This document shows, piece by piece, positions 1-9,277 of a DNA stretch of 64,000 nucleotides. The notes below the pieces were generated by a model, which was given only the letters and a program-made list of their open reading frames with translations, had not been told where the DNA came from and searched no databases. The stretch comes from Moorella glycerini (GTDB taxonomy: Bacteria > Bacillota > DSM-521 > Neomoorellales > Neomoorellaceae): positions 1,984,001-2,048,000 of the forward strand of contig NZ_CP046244.1 of NCBI RefSeq assembly GCF_009735625.1, in the 5' to 3' direction. The translations under genes and the position numbers were made by a program. Position 1 is the first letter of the stretch; the number at the start of each line of letters is the position of its first letter.

Positions 1-1
1 A

Positions 2-1066
2 GATTCCTATATCTCCTCCCTGGCCTGTTGCCTGGAACTGATCCGCTCCGGGGTGACGGCCTTCGCCGAGGCCGGTGGGCAGGAAGTAGACGGTATGGGT
101 CGGGCCGTGGAGGAAATAGGCCTGCGCGGTATCCTGGCCCGTTCCACCGTGGACTGCGGCGAGGGGCTACCGCAGAAATGGCGGGAGAGTACCGACTACG
201 CCCTCCGGAAACAGGAAGAACTTATTCAACGCTGGCATGGCCAGGCAAACGGCCGCCTCAAGGTATGGTTCGGCTTGCGGACTATTTTTAACAATTCAGA
301 TAAACTAATTAAACGCACCAAGGTCCTTGCCGACAAATACGGTGTTGGCATCCATATGCACGTCGCCGAGATTGAGGAAGAGGTACGCTACGCTAAAGAG
401 AAACGCGGCCACACCACCGTGGAACACCTGGCCAATTTAGGAGTCCTGGATGCCAATTTCCTGGCCGTCCATACCGTCTGGTTGACGGAAAAGGAGATCG
501 ATCTTTTCCTCCTGTATGACGTCAAAGTGTCCCATAATCCGGCCGCGGCCATGCGCGTCCTGGGCTTTGCCCGGGTGCCGGAAATGATCGCTAAGGGGAT
601 TACCGTTTCCATCGGCACCGATGGTGCGCCTTCCAACAACCGCATGGACATGATGGATGAGATGTATTTGGCAACTCTAATCCATAAAGGCCGCAACTTG
701 AATCCCAAGGTCTTACCGGCAGAAAAAGTGCTGGAGATGGCTACCATTGACGGTGCCCGTTGTCTCCTTTGGGAAGAGGAGATCGGTTCCCTGGAGCCTG
801 GCAAAAAAGCCGATTTGATAATTATCAATCCCCGGAGCGCCGGCAGTTTGCCCCTCCACGATCCTATCGCCAGCCTGGTCTACGCTATGCACGCCAGCAA
901 TGTTGAATCTTCCATGTGTGATGGCCGCTGGTTAATGCGCGACAAAAAGATCTTGACTGTTAACGAAGAAGAAGTGCTGGAACGGGCCCAGGTCCGGGCA
1001 GCGGCCCTGGCAAAGAAAGCGGGTATTGTTTTACCGGACCGCTTCCCCCTCGTGAAGATCCGTTAG
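2..1066 (+). CDS. Atz/Trz-family amidohydrolase (SAH/MTA deaminase-like), 5' end outside window
   Basis: The reading frame is open from the first bases and matches the full-length paralogue at 47004-48371 from that protein's residue 103 to its end, so about 102 N-terminal residues, including the first metal-binding HxH, lie upstream. Visible family motifs are HMHVAEIEEE (metal-ligand strand), HTVWLTEKE, and GTDGAPSNNRMDMMDEM with the catalytic Asp, then the C-terminal GSLEPGKKADLIIINP that packs onto the beta domain. The family deaminates S-adenosylhomocysteine, methylthioadenosine, guanine or related rings using one divalent metal in the cytosol; the substrate here is inferred only. Differences from the paralogue are mostly synonymous or conservative, so both copies look under selection. 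An IS1634-like element begins about 90 bases downstream. Confidence 0.9.
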   Translation, partial: DSYISSLACCLELIRSGVTAFAEAGGQEVDGMGRAVEEIGLRGILARSTVDCGEGLPQKWRESTDYALRKQEELIQRWHGQANGRLKVWFGLRTIFNNSDKLIKRTKVLADKYGVGIHMHVAEIEEEVRYAKEKRGHTTVEHLANLGVLDANFLAVHTVWLTEKEIDLFLLYDVKVSHNPAAAMRVLGFARVPEMIAKGITVSIGTDGAPSNNRMDMMDEMYLATLIHKGRNLNPKVLPAEKVLEMATIDGARCLLWEEEIGSLEPGKKADLIIINPRSAGSLPLHDPIASLVYAMHASNVESSMCDGRWLMRDKKILTVNEEEVLERAQVRAAALAKKAGIVLPDRFPLVKIR

Positions 1067-1156
1067 GTAAGCTAATGGGTAATTAATTGGATAGAAAAAC
1101 GCAGCTAATGTTGAAGTACTAAGTATAGTAAGAAGGATGAATGTTATTACCGAAAA

Positions 1157-3096
1157 CCCGAGTTCGACAGTTCGAGGGCACATAAAAGTGCCTCAAATGT
1201 AGGCGCCAGAAGGCTTTTCGGTTCGATCTGTGAAACATACCGTGTAACTACATCGCCTGGCGTGGGTCCAGCTTGAAGAAGCGCGGGGGCTCTGCCACGC
1301 CCAGGGCGGAAAGGATCTGCCGCTGGAAGGTGGTGGTTTCGGTACGCTGCCAGACGGTGCCGGCAGGGCCGGCGAAGATGCCAAGGTGCATTCTATTCAG
1401 CTCATCCCTCAGCCGGGGCCAGGTGTAACGCTGGCCCAGCCTTCCTTCCACCCGCGTCTCGGCTACGCGGATGAGCAGGAGGGCCAGCCAGCATAAGAGG
1501 ACGTGCGCCTCGATGCGCCGCGAGAGGCGGTGGTAGATAGGCCGCAATTCCAAGGCTTGCTTGAGGGTACGGAAGGCGGCTTCCACTTCCAGGAGTTGCT
1601 TGTAGCCCAGGGCGACGTCCGCGGGGCTCAAGGTGTCATCGGAGGTGCGCAGCAGGTACTTGCCATCCAGGCGCTCATCCGCCTTGACCTTGGCCCGGTC
1701 AATCTGTGGCCAGCCTCTCTTGTCGAGCTTTAAGTAGCGGCCGTAGGTGGGGTGGGAGACCAGGCGGCAGACGGCCTTGCCGTGTTCCTTTTTATCCAGG
1801 CGGGCGAACCCTTGCAGTTCCTGTTCCAGTTCTTTGAGCATCCGTTCCCGCTGTTCCCGGTCCCGGGCTTCTTCGTAAGGGTTGCGGACCAGGATATAAC
1901 GCTCTCTGGCTTCCCCGTCGCCGACGATAATCTCTTTAACTTCCACGTTATCCTTAACCTTCTGGTAGCGGCCGGGACGGGAAAGAGCTTCTTCCACAGA
2001 CGGTTTGCCAGATTGCATGCGTTCCCCGGCGATGTAATGGCCACTGCCCGCTGCAGGGTGCGCAGGTTGTCCTCGGAGACGAAGCCCCGGTCCAGGACAG
2101 TGATTACCCGTCCCAGTTTCCAGCCCACCAGGTCCTTTTTCACCTGGTCGATGCGGGTGACGTCCGCCGTGTTGTCGGGCCAGACCCAGCAGCGGATGGG
2201 GATGCCTTCCTGGGTGACGGCCAGGCCAATCACTATCTGGGCAAGATCCGGCCGGTGGTCCTTGGAGTGCCCCCGCCGGCGGAGGAAGTACGCGGCGTCT
2301 CCTTCCTCCGGGTCCTCCCCCTCGACTTCGAAATAGGTACTGGTGGTGTCAAAGAACAACAGGTCAACCTCCAGGTTCAAGAGATGGGCCACGGAGAAGA
2401 AGACCTCTTCCTGCAAGGCGTCGCCGGCTTCCATGAGGACGTCCATGGCCCGGTAGAGCTGCTGCACTGCGATGCTTTCCAGACCAGGGATGGCGACGTC
2501 TCGTTCCACCCAGGTCTCCACCGCCAGCTTGCTCTGCGGGTCCAGCGCCTAGTTGGCCGCCATGGCGAAGATGGCCCGCTCTACGGGGGTACGGAAGGCG
2601 CGGTCCTTGATCACCTTCCCGATGGCCCGGTCAATCCCGAGTTCGCACCAGAGAGCATCTAAAACCAAGGCGCCGCCCAGGGGACGACTCTCCTTGAAAA
2701 GGAGTGGAGCATCACCCACCTTGGCCTGCTGCTGCAGCACGTCCTCCGGCCCCAGGAAGCGGTTGATGCTTTCCACCAGCCGGCGCAAGGAATCCTTGTC
2801 TACCTCCTCTTCCCGGCCGAAGGACCAGAGGACCTGCGCCTGGGGCTTACGGGTTTCGGAGTCGCGGAAGTTGTGGGCCAACTGCACATAGCGGACGACA
2901 GACCCGTCCTTGTTCTTGCGCTGCACGATTCGGATGTACATGCTTACGTTATTCGACGTATATTAGTTAATTCCTGCTATAACATCCAAAATCGTGTACC
3001 TACGGATTTTCGCATTTTCTCTACTTTTAAGCCCGGAAAGCCTTGATATTGCTAGATCTGGGTCCTGGCATGTGCCTCAAAACTGTCGAACTCCGG
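1157..3096 (-). mobile_element. Decayed IS1634-like insertion sequence
   Basis: The ends carry inverted repeats: GAGTTCGACAGTT at 1160-1172 and its reverse complement at 3081-3093, with CCC/CCGG just outside. A 5-bp direct repeat GAAAA at 1152-1156 and 3097-3101 fits a target duplication. The only content is one transposase reading frame on the minus strand, broken by an in-frame stop and a frameshift, so the element cannot move by itself. It sits between the amidohydrolase gene and the DUF362 gene. Element limits are certain to within a few bases. Confidence 0.8.
1248..2941 (-). pseudogene. IS1634-like DDE transposase, broken in two places
   Basis: Read on the minus strand from 2941, the protein starts MYIRIVQRKNKDGSVVRY, has the N-terminal segment of IS1634/IS4-type transposases, and reaches ...FAMAAN before an in-frame TAG at 2549-2551. 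The frame continues with ALDPQSKLAVETW and the catalytic-core strands LLFFDTTSTYFE and VITVLDRGFVSEDNL. At about 2040 it shifts: LQRA runs into the wrong frame, while the other frame gives GHYIAGERMQSGKP, consistent with loss of one G. It then resumes to the C-terminal region with YKQLLEVEAAFRTLKQ, the conserved glutamate region. About 560 residues if repaired. A related intact transposase lies at 61019-62833. Confidence 0.9.
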
Positions 3097-3098
3097 GA

Positions 3099-3132
3099 AA
3101 AGAGAGAGCCATAATATATAAGCTCTCTCTTT
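3099..3132 (-). terminator. Hairpin terminator downstream of the DUF362 gene
   Basis: AAAGAGAGAGC (3099-3109) pairs perfectly with GCTCTCTCTTT (3122-3132) around an AT-rich 12-base loop. Read on the minus strand it lies about 65 bases past the stop of the DUF362 gene and ends in a short T run. It overlaps the likely target duplication of the neighbouring insertion sequence. Confidence 0.6.
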
Positions 3133-3197
3133 CTTAATTTTATATAATCCTAGTGAAGCTAGTCTCAAAGTACGGATAAATGGGTGTTATAATCGAG

Positions 3198-4121
3198 TTA
3201 AATTTTACTTGTGTCAAATAAGAGGGGGGCTTTAGTAAGAATTTGATTATCTATAGTACCTAAGTATTGTTGGCCAAGATTAATTAGAGTACGGGATAAA
3301 AGATTTTGTCCCAAAAGGCGACCACAAAAAACATCAGCTAATACTAGGTTGTCTGCAATAATTAACAAACCTAGCTCTTTCAAAACATCAAAAGGACTCC
3401 AGGGAGTATGGTATTGACCGCCTTCCCAAAAAACGACTGCTTCTTTTATACCCTCAATGACAGCAACGATATTAAATAAAGCAGAATAAAGTTTATCGAT
3501 ATCAATAATTGCCTGGGGGAGGTTAGTATGATATTTTAATCTAGAAGGATATGGAATTAAACCAAATAAATTTTTCATAGATAAGCTAAAATCCCTGGCT
3601 GTAGAACTACACATCTTAATTTTAGCCAGGTCAATTAATGTATGACCGCGTAGAGCATAAAGTTTTTCCGGAATAAATGAATAAAATTCCGGGTAAGTCA
3701 AAGGCCCCAATTTTTTTTCCACATGTTGCTGGATGATTTTAGCGGGTACGACCCTTCCTGCCCAGAATTCTTCAGTAATATTTACATACTCAACATTATG
3801 CCTGGCCAGAACTTCGTCAATACCGGTCCTGGCCAGGTATAATTTTTCCTGGGTTCGAATCCAATCTCGTTGATCATCCATGTTCTCTGGAGTGATTTTT
3901 TGGGAGAGGTCATTCCGGGAGTGGGAGTGACCCTCAATAATTATTTTTTTACCTGATAATGCATTACATACGAGGTCTAATACTGCTGCGCTGGTATAAC
4001 TGCCGGGGCGAGGATCAAACCAGTTAGGCTTAATAAGATAGAGCTCATCAACGGGTAAGTTGTTTTCTAAAAATGATCGTAGCTCATCGAACTTGGTCGT
4101 TTGGACCCACTTTAAGGCCAT
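3198..4121 (-). CDS. DUF362-family protein
   Basis: A 307-residue protein. The N-terminal part with LYLIKPNWFDPRPGSYTSA and KKIIIEGHSHSRND matches DUF362 proteins, which open with a KPN motif. This copy has no C-terminal CxxCxxC ferredoxin cluster, which some relatives carry, so it is the short form. IDLAKIKMCSSTARDFSLSMKNLFG is the conserved middle segment (split here between adjacent strands of the family core). There is no signal peptide and the function is unknown for the family. A clear GAGGAGG site precedes the ATG by 6-7 bases. It is transcribed away from the RpiR/amidohydrolase operon with a 200-base shared upstream region, so it may belong to the same regulon. Its AT-rich composition matches that operon and not the GC-rich surroundings. 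Confidence 0.85.
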   Translation of the reverse strand: MALKWVQTTKFDELRSFLENNLPVDELYLIKPNWFDPRPGSYTSAAVLDLVCNALSGKKIIIEGHSHSRNDLSQKITPENMDDQRDWIRTQEKLYLARTGIDEVLARHNVEYVNITEEFWAGRVVPAKIIQQHVEKKLGPLTYPEFYSFIPEKLYALRGHTLIDLAKIKMCSSTARDFSLSMKNLFGLIPYPSRLKYHTNLPQAIIDIDKLYSALFNIVAVIEGIKEAVVFWEGGQYHTPWSPFDVLKELGLLIIADNLVLADVFCGRLLGQNLLSRTLINLGQQYLGTIDNQILTKAPLLFDTSKI

Positions 4122-4227
4122 GAAAAATCCTCCTCAAGTACAATTATTAATTTTATAATAACAAAGGGTTACCATACAAAGCAAAGCCGGTTTATTATTA
4201 TTAGCAAGAAAAATAGCCAATAAAGCA

Positions 4228-4249
4228 GAAAGCAACATTTTATGCTTTC
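4228..4249. promoter_or_regulatory. Hairpin in the divergent intergenic region
   Basis: GAAAGCA (4228-4234) and TGCTTTC (4243-4249) form an inverted repeat with an 8-base spacer, followed by ATTTTT. It lies midway between the divergent DUF362 and RpiR genes, about 70 bases before the regulator start. It could be an operator for the RpiR protein or a small terminator; the sequence does not decide. The rest of 4122-4320 is AT-rich without other clear structure. Confidence 0.3.
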
Positions 4250-4320
4250 ATTTTTAGATAATAGCAGGATTTCTTGTAAAAGTGTCGAATATAATTTTAA
4301 GAAGATGGAGGTTGGATAAT

Positions 4321-5178
4321 GTGTTAGATGTTAACGCTCGCATTCAGGAGTTATTCCCAAAGTTGAGCCGGGGCAAAAAGAAAATTGCTGAGTATATTCT
4401 TAATAACATTGAAGAAGCTGCTTTTGCACCAGCAGCAACCATTGCGCAGAAAGTTGAGATGAGCGAATCGGTAGTAGTGCGTTTAGCCAGAGATCTGGGC
4501 TTTTCGGGTTATAAAGATATGCAGGAAAATATTCAGCAATCTATCAGAAAGCGTTTATGGATGGCTGATCAATTCCGACAGTGGATGGCCAGTGACGCTG
4601 AAAATGCCGATGGGTACTTGCGGGTAGTAGAAAGGGATATTCAAAACATCAAAGATACCTTTAAAAATATTCCAACGGATACCTTGTCTATGGCGGTAGA
4701 TATGATTATTAAAGCTAGGCGGATTGGTATTGTCGGCCTCAGGGGTCCGTTGGGTCCTAATATCATTTTCTACGTTTTTTTAAATGAGTTACTCGGCAAT
4801 GTTACTTTACTAACTCCCGGAATTGGGCTTTCTTATGATATTTTAAGGTCCTGGAATGAACAAGATCTTGTTATCGGGAGCAGCTTTTTAATGAGCAAAA
4901 ATTTTACGTTAGATATTTTGCGCTTTGCTAAGCAAAGAGGTTGTAAATCGATTGCTATAACCGATAAATTGGTTTCTCCTCTGGCCCAGAAAGCTGACTT
5001 GACTTTACCGGTTTGTGTTGATGGCTCTTTTACTTCATACACTGCCGTAGTGACCCTATTTAATGTCCTTTTATACTTAATAGGCAAAAAGTTACAAGAT
5101 AATGCCCTGCTTTCCTTGGAGGAGATAGATAAATTACTAGATGAGGATTTTAAAACTCAATACCGCGAGGATGATTAA
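4321..5178 (+). CDS. RpiR-family transcriptional regulator (HTH + SIS domain)
   Basis: A 285-residue protein from the preferred GTG at 4321, which has ATGGAGG about ten bases upstream; an earlier in-frame GTG at 4282 would add 13 residues but lacks a comparable site. Residues 1-80 are the RpiR helix-turn-helix: LSRGKKKIAEYILNN, then VEMSESVVVRLARDLGFSGYK (contains the recognition helix). Residues about 120-270 are a SIS sugar-phosphate domain with VGLRGPLGPNII and VIGSSFLMSKNFTLDILRFA. RpiR proteins usually sense a phosphosugar or other small metabolite and control adjacent catabolic genes. The stop is three bases from the next start, so it is co-translated with the amidohydrolase and probably controls the operon 4.3-11.6 kb. 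Confidence 0.92.
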   Translation: MLDVNARIQELFPKLSRGKKKIAEYILNNIEEAAFAPAATIAQKVEMSESVVVRLARDLGFSGYKDMQENIQQSIRKRLWMADQFRQWMASDAENADGYLRVVERDIQNIKDTFKNIPTDTLSMAVDMIIKARRIGIVGLRGPLGPNIIFYVFLNELLGNVTLLTPGIGLSYDILRSWNEQDLVIGSSFLMSKNFTLDILRFAKQRGCKSIAITDKLVSPLAQKADLTLPVCVDGSFTSYTAVVTLFNVLLYLIGKKLQDNALLSLEEIDKLLDEDFKTQYREDD

Positions 5179-5181
5179 TAA

Positions 5182-6522
5182 ATGCTCGAAATTGATCTCT
5201 TACTTACAGCAGGTAATATCTATACTTTGGACGCCAATGACACCAGGTATGAAACAGGAAGCATTGCTATTAATAACGGTAGAATCGTAGCTATTGGTTG
5301 TAGCAACGAGCTTGAGGAACAATATATTGCCAAAGAAAAAATCAATGCTAACGGCAAATACATCTTTCCGGGCCTGATTAACACACACACCCATCTTTTT
5401 CAAACGATACTCAAGGGTTTTGCCCGGGATATGAATTTGAATGACTGGCTGAATACAGTGATTAGGCCTTATGTACCACATATTAATGCTGAAATTTGTT
5501 ATTTATCAGCCCTGGTTGGATGTATAGAAGCTCTGCATTCAGGTACAACGACAATTCTAGATTATATGTATGCTCATCCCCGACCTTATCTCAGCGACGC
5601 TGTCCTGCAAGCCTTTGAGGATGTAGGTATCCGGGGTCTCCTGGCCCGGGGTTTTTCGGAAAGATTATATGGTTCCAACACGACTGGAGGTATGGCAGAA
5701 AAAAGCGAGGAATTTTTGGCCGATGCTTTACGCTTGCGATCAAAGTATGGCGATAGGATTTGGTTAGCCCCGACAGCGATCTGGAATATGACCGATGCAG
5801 GTTTGCGAATGGTGCGAGACTTTGCCCAGGACTATCAGATACCAATTACTATGCATATAAACGAAACTGAACTTGATGATGTTTTTTGCCTAGAACATTA
5901 TGGCCAGCCAGCCCTGGTTTACTTAGAAGAAATGGGGTTCTTGAAAGAACATTTACTGGCGGTACACTGTGTTCATATTGACGCTGCCGGGGCTACAATC
6001 CTCAAAAAATATGGGGTTAAAATCTCCTATAATCCGGTTAGTAACATGATTTTAGGGTCCGGGGCGCTACCATTGTCTCTTTTAAAAAAATATCAATTGA
6101 ATGTTAGCCTGGGTACAGATGGTGCTGCTAGCAACGATTCTCTCAATATGCTGGAAACTATGAAAGTGGCTGCATTATTACCAAAGGTTATTTATCACGA
6201 CCCTGCGGTAATCAGTGCCCAGGATATTGTCCGAATGGCTACTATCGATGGAGCCAAAGCTTTAGGGTTAGGGGAAGAAATTGGCTCTCTGGAACCGGGG
6301 AAAAAGGCAGATCTAATTATTTATAATCCGTTACAACCCCAGTCTTTCCCCATGCATGATCCCCTGGCAACTCTGGTGTATACTTCAAACCCCACTAATA
6401 TCGATACGGTAATTATTAATGGAAAATTAGTAATGGCTAATAATCGTATTGTTACCCTGGATGAGGAAAAGGTTCTCAAAGAAGCCTTGATTGCTGTAGG
6501 GCAGCTGATTGAAAGGGTGTGA
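5182..6522 (+). CDS. Amidohydrolase, Atz/Trz family (SAH/MTA deaminase-like)
   Basis: A 446-residue cytosolic enzyme. It has the first metal pair in GLINTHTHLFQTILKGFARD, the third histidine in PITMHINETELDD, the fourth in LLAVHCVHID, the catalytic aspartate in SLGTDGAASNDSLNMLETM, and the C-terminal GSLEPGKKADLIIYNP. This set is typical of S-adenosylhomocysteine/methylthioadenosine deaminases and of guanine or triazine hydrolases, which hydrolyse a ring amino group using one metal. It shares architecture but is clearly diverged from the other two copies in this window (2-1066 and 47004-48371). It lies immediately downstream of the RpiR gene and about 100 bases upstream of the BMP transporter, which suggests its substrate is what the transporter brings in. 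Confidence 0.92.
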   Translation: MLEIDLLLTAGNIYTLDANDTRYETGSIAINNGRIVAIGCSNELEEQYIAKEKINANGKYIFPGLINTHTHLFQTILKGFARDMNLNDWLNTVIRPYVPHINAEICYLSALVGCIEALHSGTTTILDYMYAHPRPYLSDAVLQAFEDVGIRGLLARGFSERLYGSNTTGGMAEKSEEFLADALRLRSKYGDRIWLAPTAIWNMTDAGLRMVRDFAQDYQIPITMHINETELDDVFCLEHYGQPALVYLEEMGFLKEHLLAVHCVHIDAAGATILKKYGVKISYNPVSNMILGSGALPLSLLKKYQLNVSLGTDGAASNDSLNMLETMKVAALLPKVIYHDPAVISAQDIVRMATIDGAKALGLGEEIGSLEPGKKADLIIYNPLQPQSFPMHDPLATLVYTSNPTNIDTVIINGKLVMANNRIVTLDEEKVLKEALIAVGQLIERV

Positions 6523-6627
6523 TAGAAGCTAAGGATAGCACAAATACACAAAGGGAGGTGAAACGGCAGAAGATAAAAGAAAAGGAGAGAAACAACTAAA
6601 ATATAAAAATTTAAGGAGGGATAGTAA

Positions 6628-7671
6628 ATGAAGCGATTTAGGGAAGTGTGGTTAGCGCTCGTTTTATGTACAGCTATAATCATGCTGTCTGTAAGCGGAT
6701 GTGGGGGGAATTCTTCCAATGCAACTGGTGATAAGGGGAAGACTTCAGCCAGCCAGGTAAATACTACATTTAAAGTAGGTTTGTTGGTACCAAATACAAT
6801 TAATGACGGCGGATGGAGCACATCTGGATACGAAGGCCTTAAGCAGTTGGAAAAGGATATGGGAGCAGAGATAAGTTACATGGAAGTTAAATCGCCATCA
6901 GATGTGGTGGAAGGTTTCACCGATTATGGTAACAAAGGTTATAATATTGTTTTTGGCCATAGCTACGATTATCAGGATGCAGCTAAAAGGGTAGCCCCCC
7001 AATTCCCTAAGACTATTTACATTACAAGTGGCGGGACCACTGTAATGGATAACGTCTCACCAATTTACTTTCAAATGGAACAGGCGGTTTATCTGATGGG
7101 CGTGGTAGCCGCCACCTGGACCAAAACAGGTAAAGTTGGAGCCATTGGCAGTGTTAATATGCCAGCGATTACAAAAACTTTAAAGGCCTTTGCTCAAGGA
7201 GCTAAGGACACCAATCCCAGTGTTGAAGTGGTAACTACCTACTTGGGAACTCAAACCGATGTAGGTAAAGCGCGCGAAGCAGCCCTGGCAATGATTAACT
7301 CCGGAGTTGACTTTTTCTGGGTAAGTGCTAACGCTGCTGGCCAGGGAGTATATGAAGCGGTAGAACAAAGTAAAGCCAAAGGTATAAAAACCTTTGGGGC
7401 TTACAGCCGCTTTTCACAAAAATACCCGGATACTGTGGTAGCCGATGCCTTGCTTGATATGGGCAATGCCTTTGAACTGGTAGCCAAACAAGTCAAGGAT
7501 GGTACCTGGAAGCCGGGAACTCTTAATGTAGGTGTCAAAGAAGGGGTTGTTAAGTTTTTCTGGAACGAAAAAATGTATTCCAATATCCCCCAAAATGTAA
7601 AAGATGCCTATGAAAAGGCGAAAAAGGATCTTATGGACGGTAAGATCAAAATTGATATTGGCGCTTATTAA
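6628..7671 (+). CDS. BMP-family ABC transporter substrate-binding lipoprotein
   Basis: A 347-residue extracytoplasmic binding protein. Signal peptide II with the lipobox LSVSGCGG puts the lipid-modified Cys at about residue 25, followed by a Ser/Thr/Gly/Lys linker. The mature part has the Bmp/PnrA fold: VGLLVPNTINDGGWSTSGYEG, then FGHSYDYQDAAKRVA, and VEQSKAKGIKTFGAYSRF. PnrA/Med-type proteins bind purine nucleosides; some relatives bind other small rings. An AAGGAGGG site sits 8 bases before the ATG. A strong hairpin follows the stop, and the ATPase and two permeases follow in the usual order. Confidence 0.95.
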   Translation: MKRFREVWLALVLCTAIIMLSVSGCGGNSSNATGDKGKTSASQVNTTFKVGLLVPNTINDGGWSTSGYEGLKQLEKDMGAEISYMEVKSPSDVVEGFTDYGNKGYNIVFGHSYDYQDAAKRVAPQFPKTIYITSGGTTVMDNVSPIYFQMEQAVYLMGVVAATWTKTGKVGAIGSVNMPAITKTLKAFAQGAKDTNPSVEVVTTYLGTQTDVGKAREAALAMINSGVDFFWVSANAAGQGVYEAVEQSKAKGIKTFGAYSRFSQKYPDTVVADALLDMGNAFELVAKQVKDGTWKPGTLNVGVKEGVVKFFWNEKMYSNIPQNVKDAYEKAKKDLMDGKIKIDIGAY

Positions 7672-7685
7672 GATATAAACAGGGG

Positions 7686-7708
7686 GCGGTGCGCCGAGGG
7701 CGCACCGC
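7686..7708 (+). other. Intergenic mRNA hairpin between binding protein and ATPase
   Basis: GCGGTGCGCC (7686-7695) and GGCGCACCGC (7699-7708) form a perfect 10-bp stem with a 3-base loop and no U run after it. It lies 14 bases past the binding-protein stop and directly before the ATPase ribosome site. Such hairpins between a binding-protein gene and the rest of an ABC operon commonly protect the upstream message and raise its dosage; that role is inferred here. Confidence 0.7.
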
Positions 7709-7720
7709 TCGTTTGGAAAG

Positions 7721-9277
7721 GTGAAGGATATGGAAGCGCTGGCGGCAAGGGGAATAACGAAAACTTTTGGGCGCGTAGTTGCTAATAATGATGTTTCTTT
7801 TACGGTTAATGAAGGAGAGGTTTTAGCCCTCCTGGGGGAAAATGGTGCCGGCAAGACAACTTTAATGAAAATTATCTATGGTATGGAAAAACCAGACCGG
7901 GGTGAAATCAGCATCCAGGGTCGTCTAGTAGATATCAGATCACCGCGCCAGGCCATCGATTTGGGCATAGGCATGGTTCATCAGCATTTTATGTTGGTGG
8001 CTAATTTTACAGTAGCAGAAAACTTGGTTTTGGGTATGCGCCAAAAGACCGGCATGTTTATTTCTAAGAATGAAATTAATAAGCTGGTTAAGGATTTCTT
8101 TCAACAATATAATTTTGATTTAGATCCCCACGCCAGGGTCGGGGATTTGCCGGTGGGTTTACAGCAGCGCGTAGAGATTCTAAAAGCCCTTTTCCGTGGT
8201 GCCCGGATTTTAATTCTCGATGAACCTACGGCGGTTTTAACTCCCCAGGAAACCCGAGAGCTTTTTACGATTATTAGGCAATTGCAAGGAGAAAATAAAG
8301 CCATTATTTTTATTAGTCACAAGCTCGATGAAGTCCTGGCCGTTAGCCAGAGGGTAGTTGTATTACGCCAGGGTCGAGTTGTGGGAACAGTCGCAACCAG
8401 AGACACCAGTGAAGAACAATTGGCCAAGATGATGATTGGACGGAAATTGGTTCGGCCCCAAAAAAAGAGTGCAAGTGTTTGCGCAAAACAACCCCTATTA
8501 GAAATTAAGGACCTGATAGTTAAAGAGAAGGGGCATGAAGTTTGCCAAAAAATTTCTCTGGCTGTTTGGTCTGGGGAAATAGTCGGGATTGCCGGAGTAG
8601 ATGGCAACGGCCAGAAGGAGTTGGTGGAGGCTGTCACAGGTTTAATAAAACCCTATAGCGGTCGAATATTCCTCGCAGGTGAAGATATAACGGGAAAAAG
8701 CCCCCGACAAATACGTGAAAAGGGTCTGGCTCATATTCCTGAAGATCGCCAGGCCAGGGGTTTAATTATGAGTTTTAATCTGGCCGAAAACATGATTCTG
8801 GTGGACCATTATAAATCCCCTTTCTCACATCATGGTTTTTTAAAATCAACAATAATTAGTTCTCATGCTGATAAACTTATAAAGCAATATCGAATTAAAG
8901 CAGATGGTCGCCAGGCTTTAGCTTCTTCGTTATCAGGTGGGAATCAGCAAAAAGTAGTGGTGGCAAGGGAGATTGGCAGTGATCCTAAGGTATTAATCGC
9001 CGTAAAGCCAACCCGCGGTTTAGATGTCGGTGCAGTAGAATATATTCATAACTGCCTTCTAGAAGAAAGAGCAAAGGGCAAGGCAATTTTATTGGTATCT
9101 TCGGAACTCGAAGAAATAATGTCTTTAAGCGATAGAATTGCTGTAATGCATGGTGGTCGGCTGACAGGGTTAGTATGGCCCGGCATCAGTGAAGAAGAAC
9201 TCGGCCAAATGATGGCCGGGGTTAAAGAAATATTTATAGCTTTACAGCCGAAAGAGGGTGCTTGCCTTGAAGTCTAA
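7721..9277 (+). CDS. BMP-type ABC transporter ATP-binding protein (two NBDs)
   Basis: A 518-residue tandem ATPase. NBD1 has Walker A GENGAGKTTLMK, signature LPVGLQQRVEILKAL and Walker B ILILDEPTAVL. NBD2 has the degenerate A loop GVDGNGQKELVEAV, signature LSGGNQQKVVVARE and LIAVKPTRGLDVGAVE. This pattern, with a degenerate second A loop and PTRGLD instead of DEPT, is that of the nucleoside-importer ATPases next to BMP proteins (YufO/NupA type). The GTG at 7721 or the ATG nine bases later may be the start; the ribosome site GGAAAGG suits either. It overlaps the next gene by about 10-20 bases, so translation is coupled. Confidence 0.95.
   Translation: MKDMEALAARGITKTFGRVVANNDVSFTVNEGEVLALLGENGAGKTTLMKIIYGMEKPDRGEISIQGRLVDIRSPRQAIDLGIGMVHQHFMLVANFTVAENLVLGMRQKTGMFISKNEINKLVKDFFQQYNFDLDPHARVGDLPVGLQQRVEILKALFRGARILILDEPTAVLTPQETRELFTIIRQLQGENKAIIFISHKLDEVLAVSQRVVVLRQGRVVGTVATRDTSEEQLAKMMIGRKLVRPQKKSASVCAKQPLLEIKDLIVKEKGHEVCQKISLAVWSGEIVGIAGVDGNGQKELVEAVTGLIKPYSGRIFLAGEDITGKSPRQIREKGLAHIPEDRQARGLIMSFNLAENMILVDHYKSPFSHHGFLKSTIISSHADKLIKQYRIKADGRQALASSLSGGNQQKVVVAREIGSDPKVLIAVKPTRGLDVGAVEYIHNCLLEERAKGKAILLVSSELEEIMSLSDRIAVMHGGRLTGLVWPGISEEELGQMMAGVKEIFIALQPKEGACLEV

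Noticed and set aside
388-828. 146-codon minus-strand frame inside the amidohydrolase
   Set aside because: It is the antisense of a well-conserved enzyme; no ribosome site and no family match.
4282-4320. Upstream GTG start for the RpiR gene
   Set aside because: The later GTG at 4321 has a good ribosome site and matches the usual N-terminus of the family.
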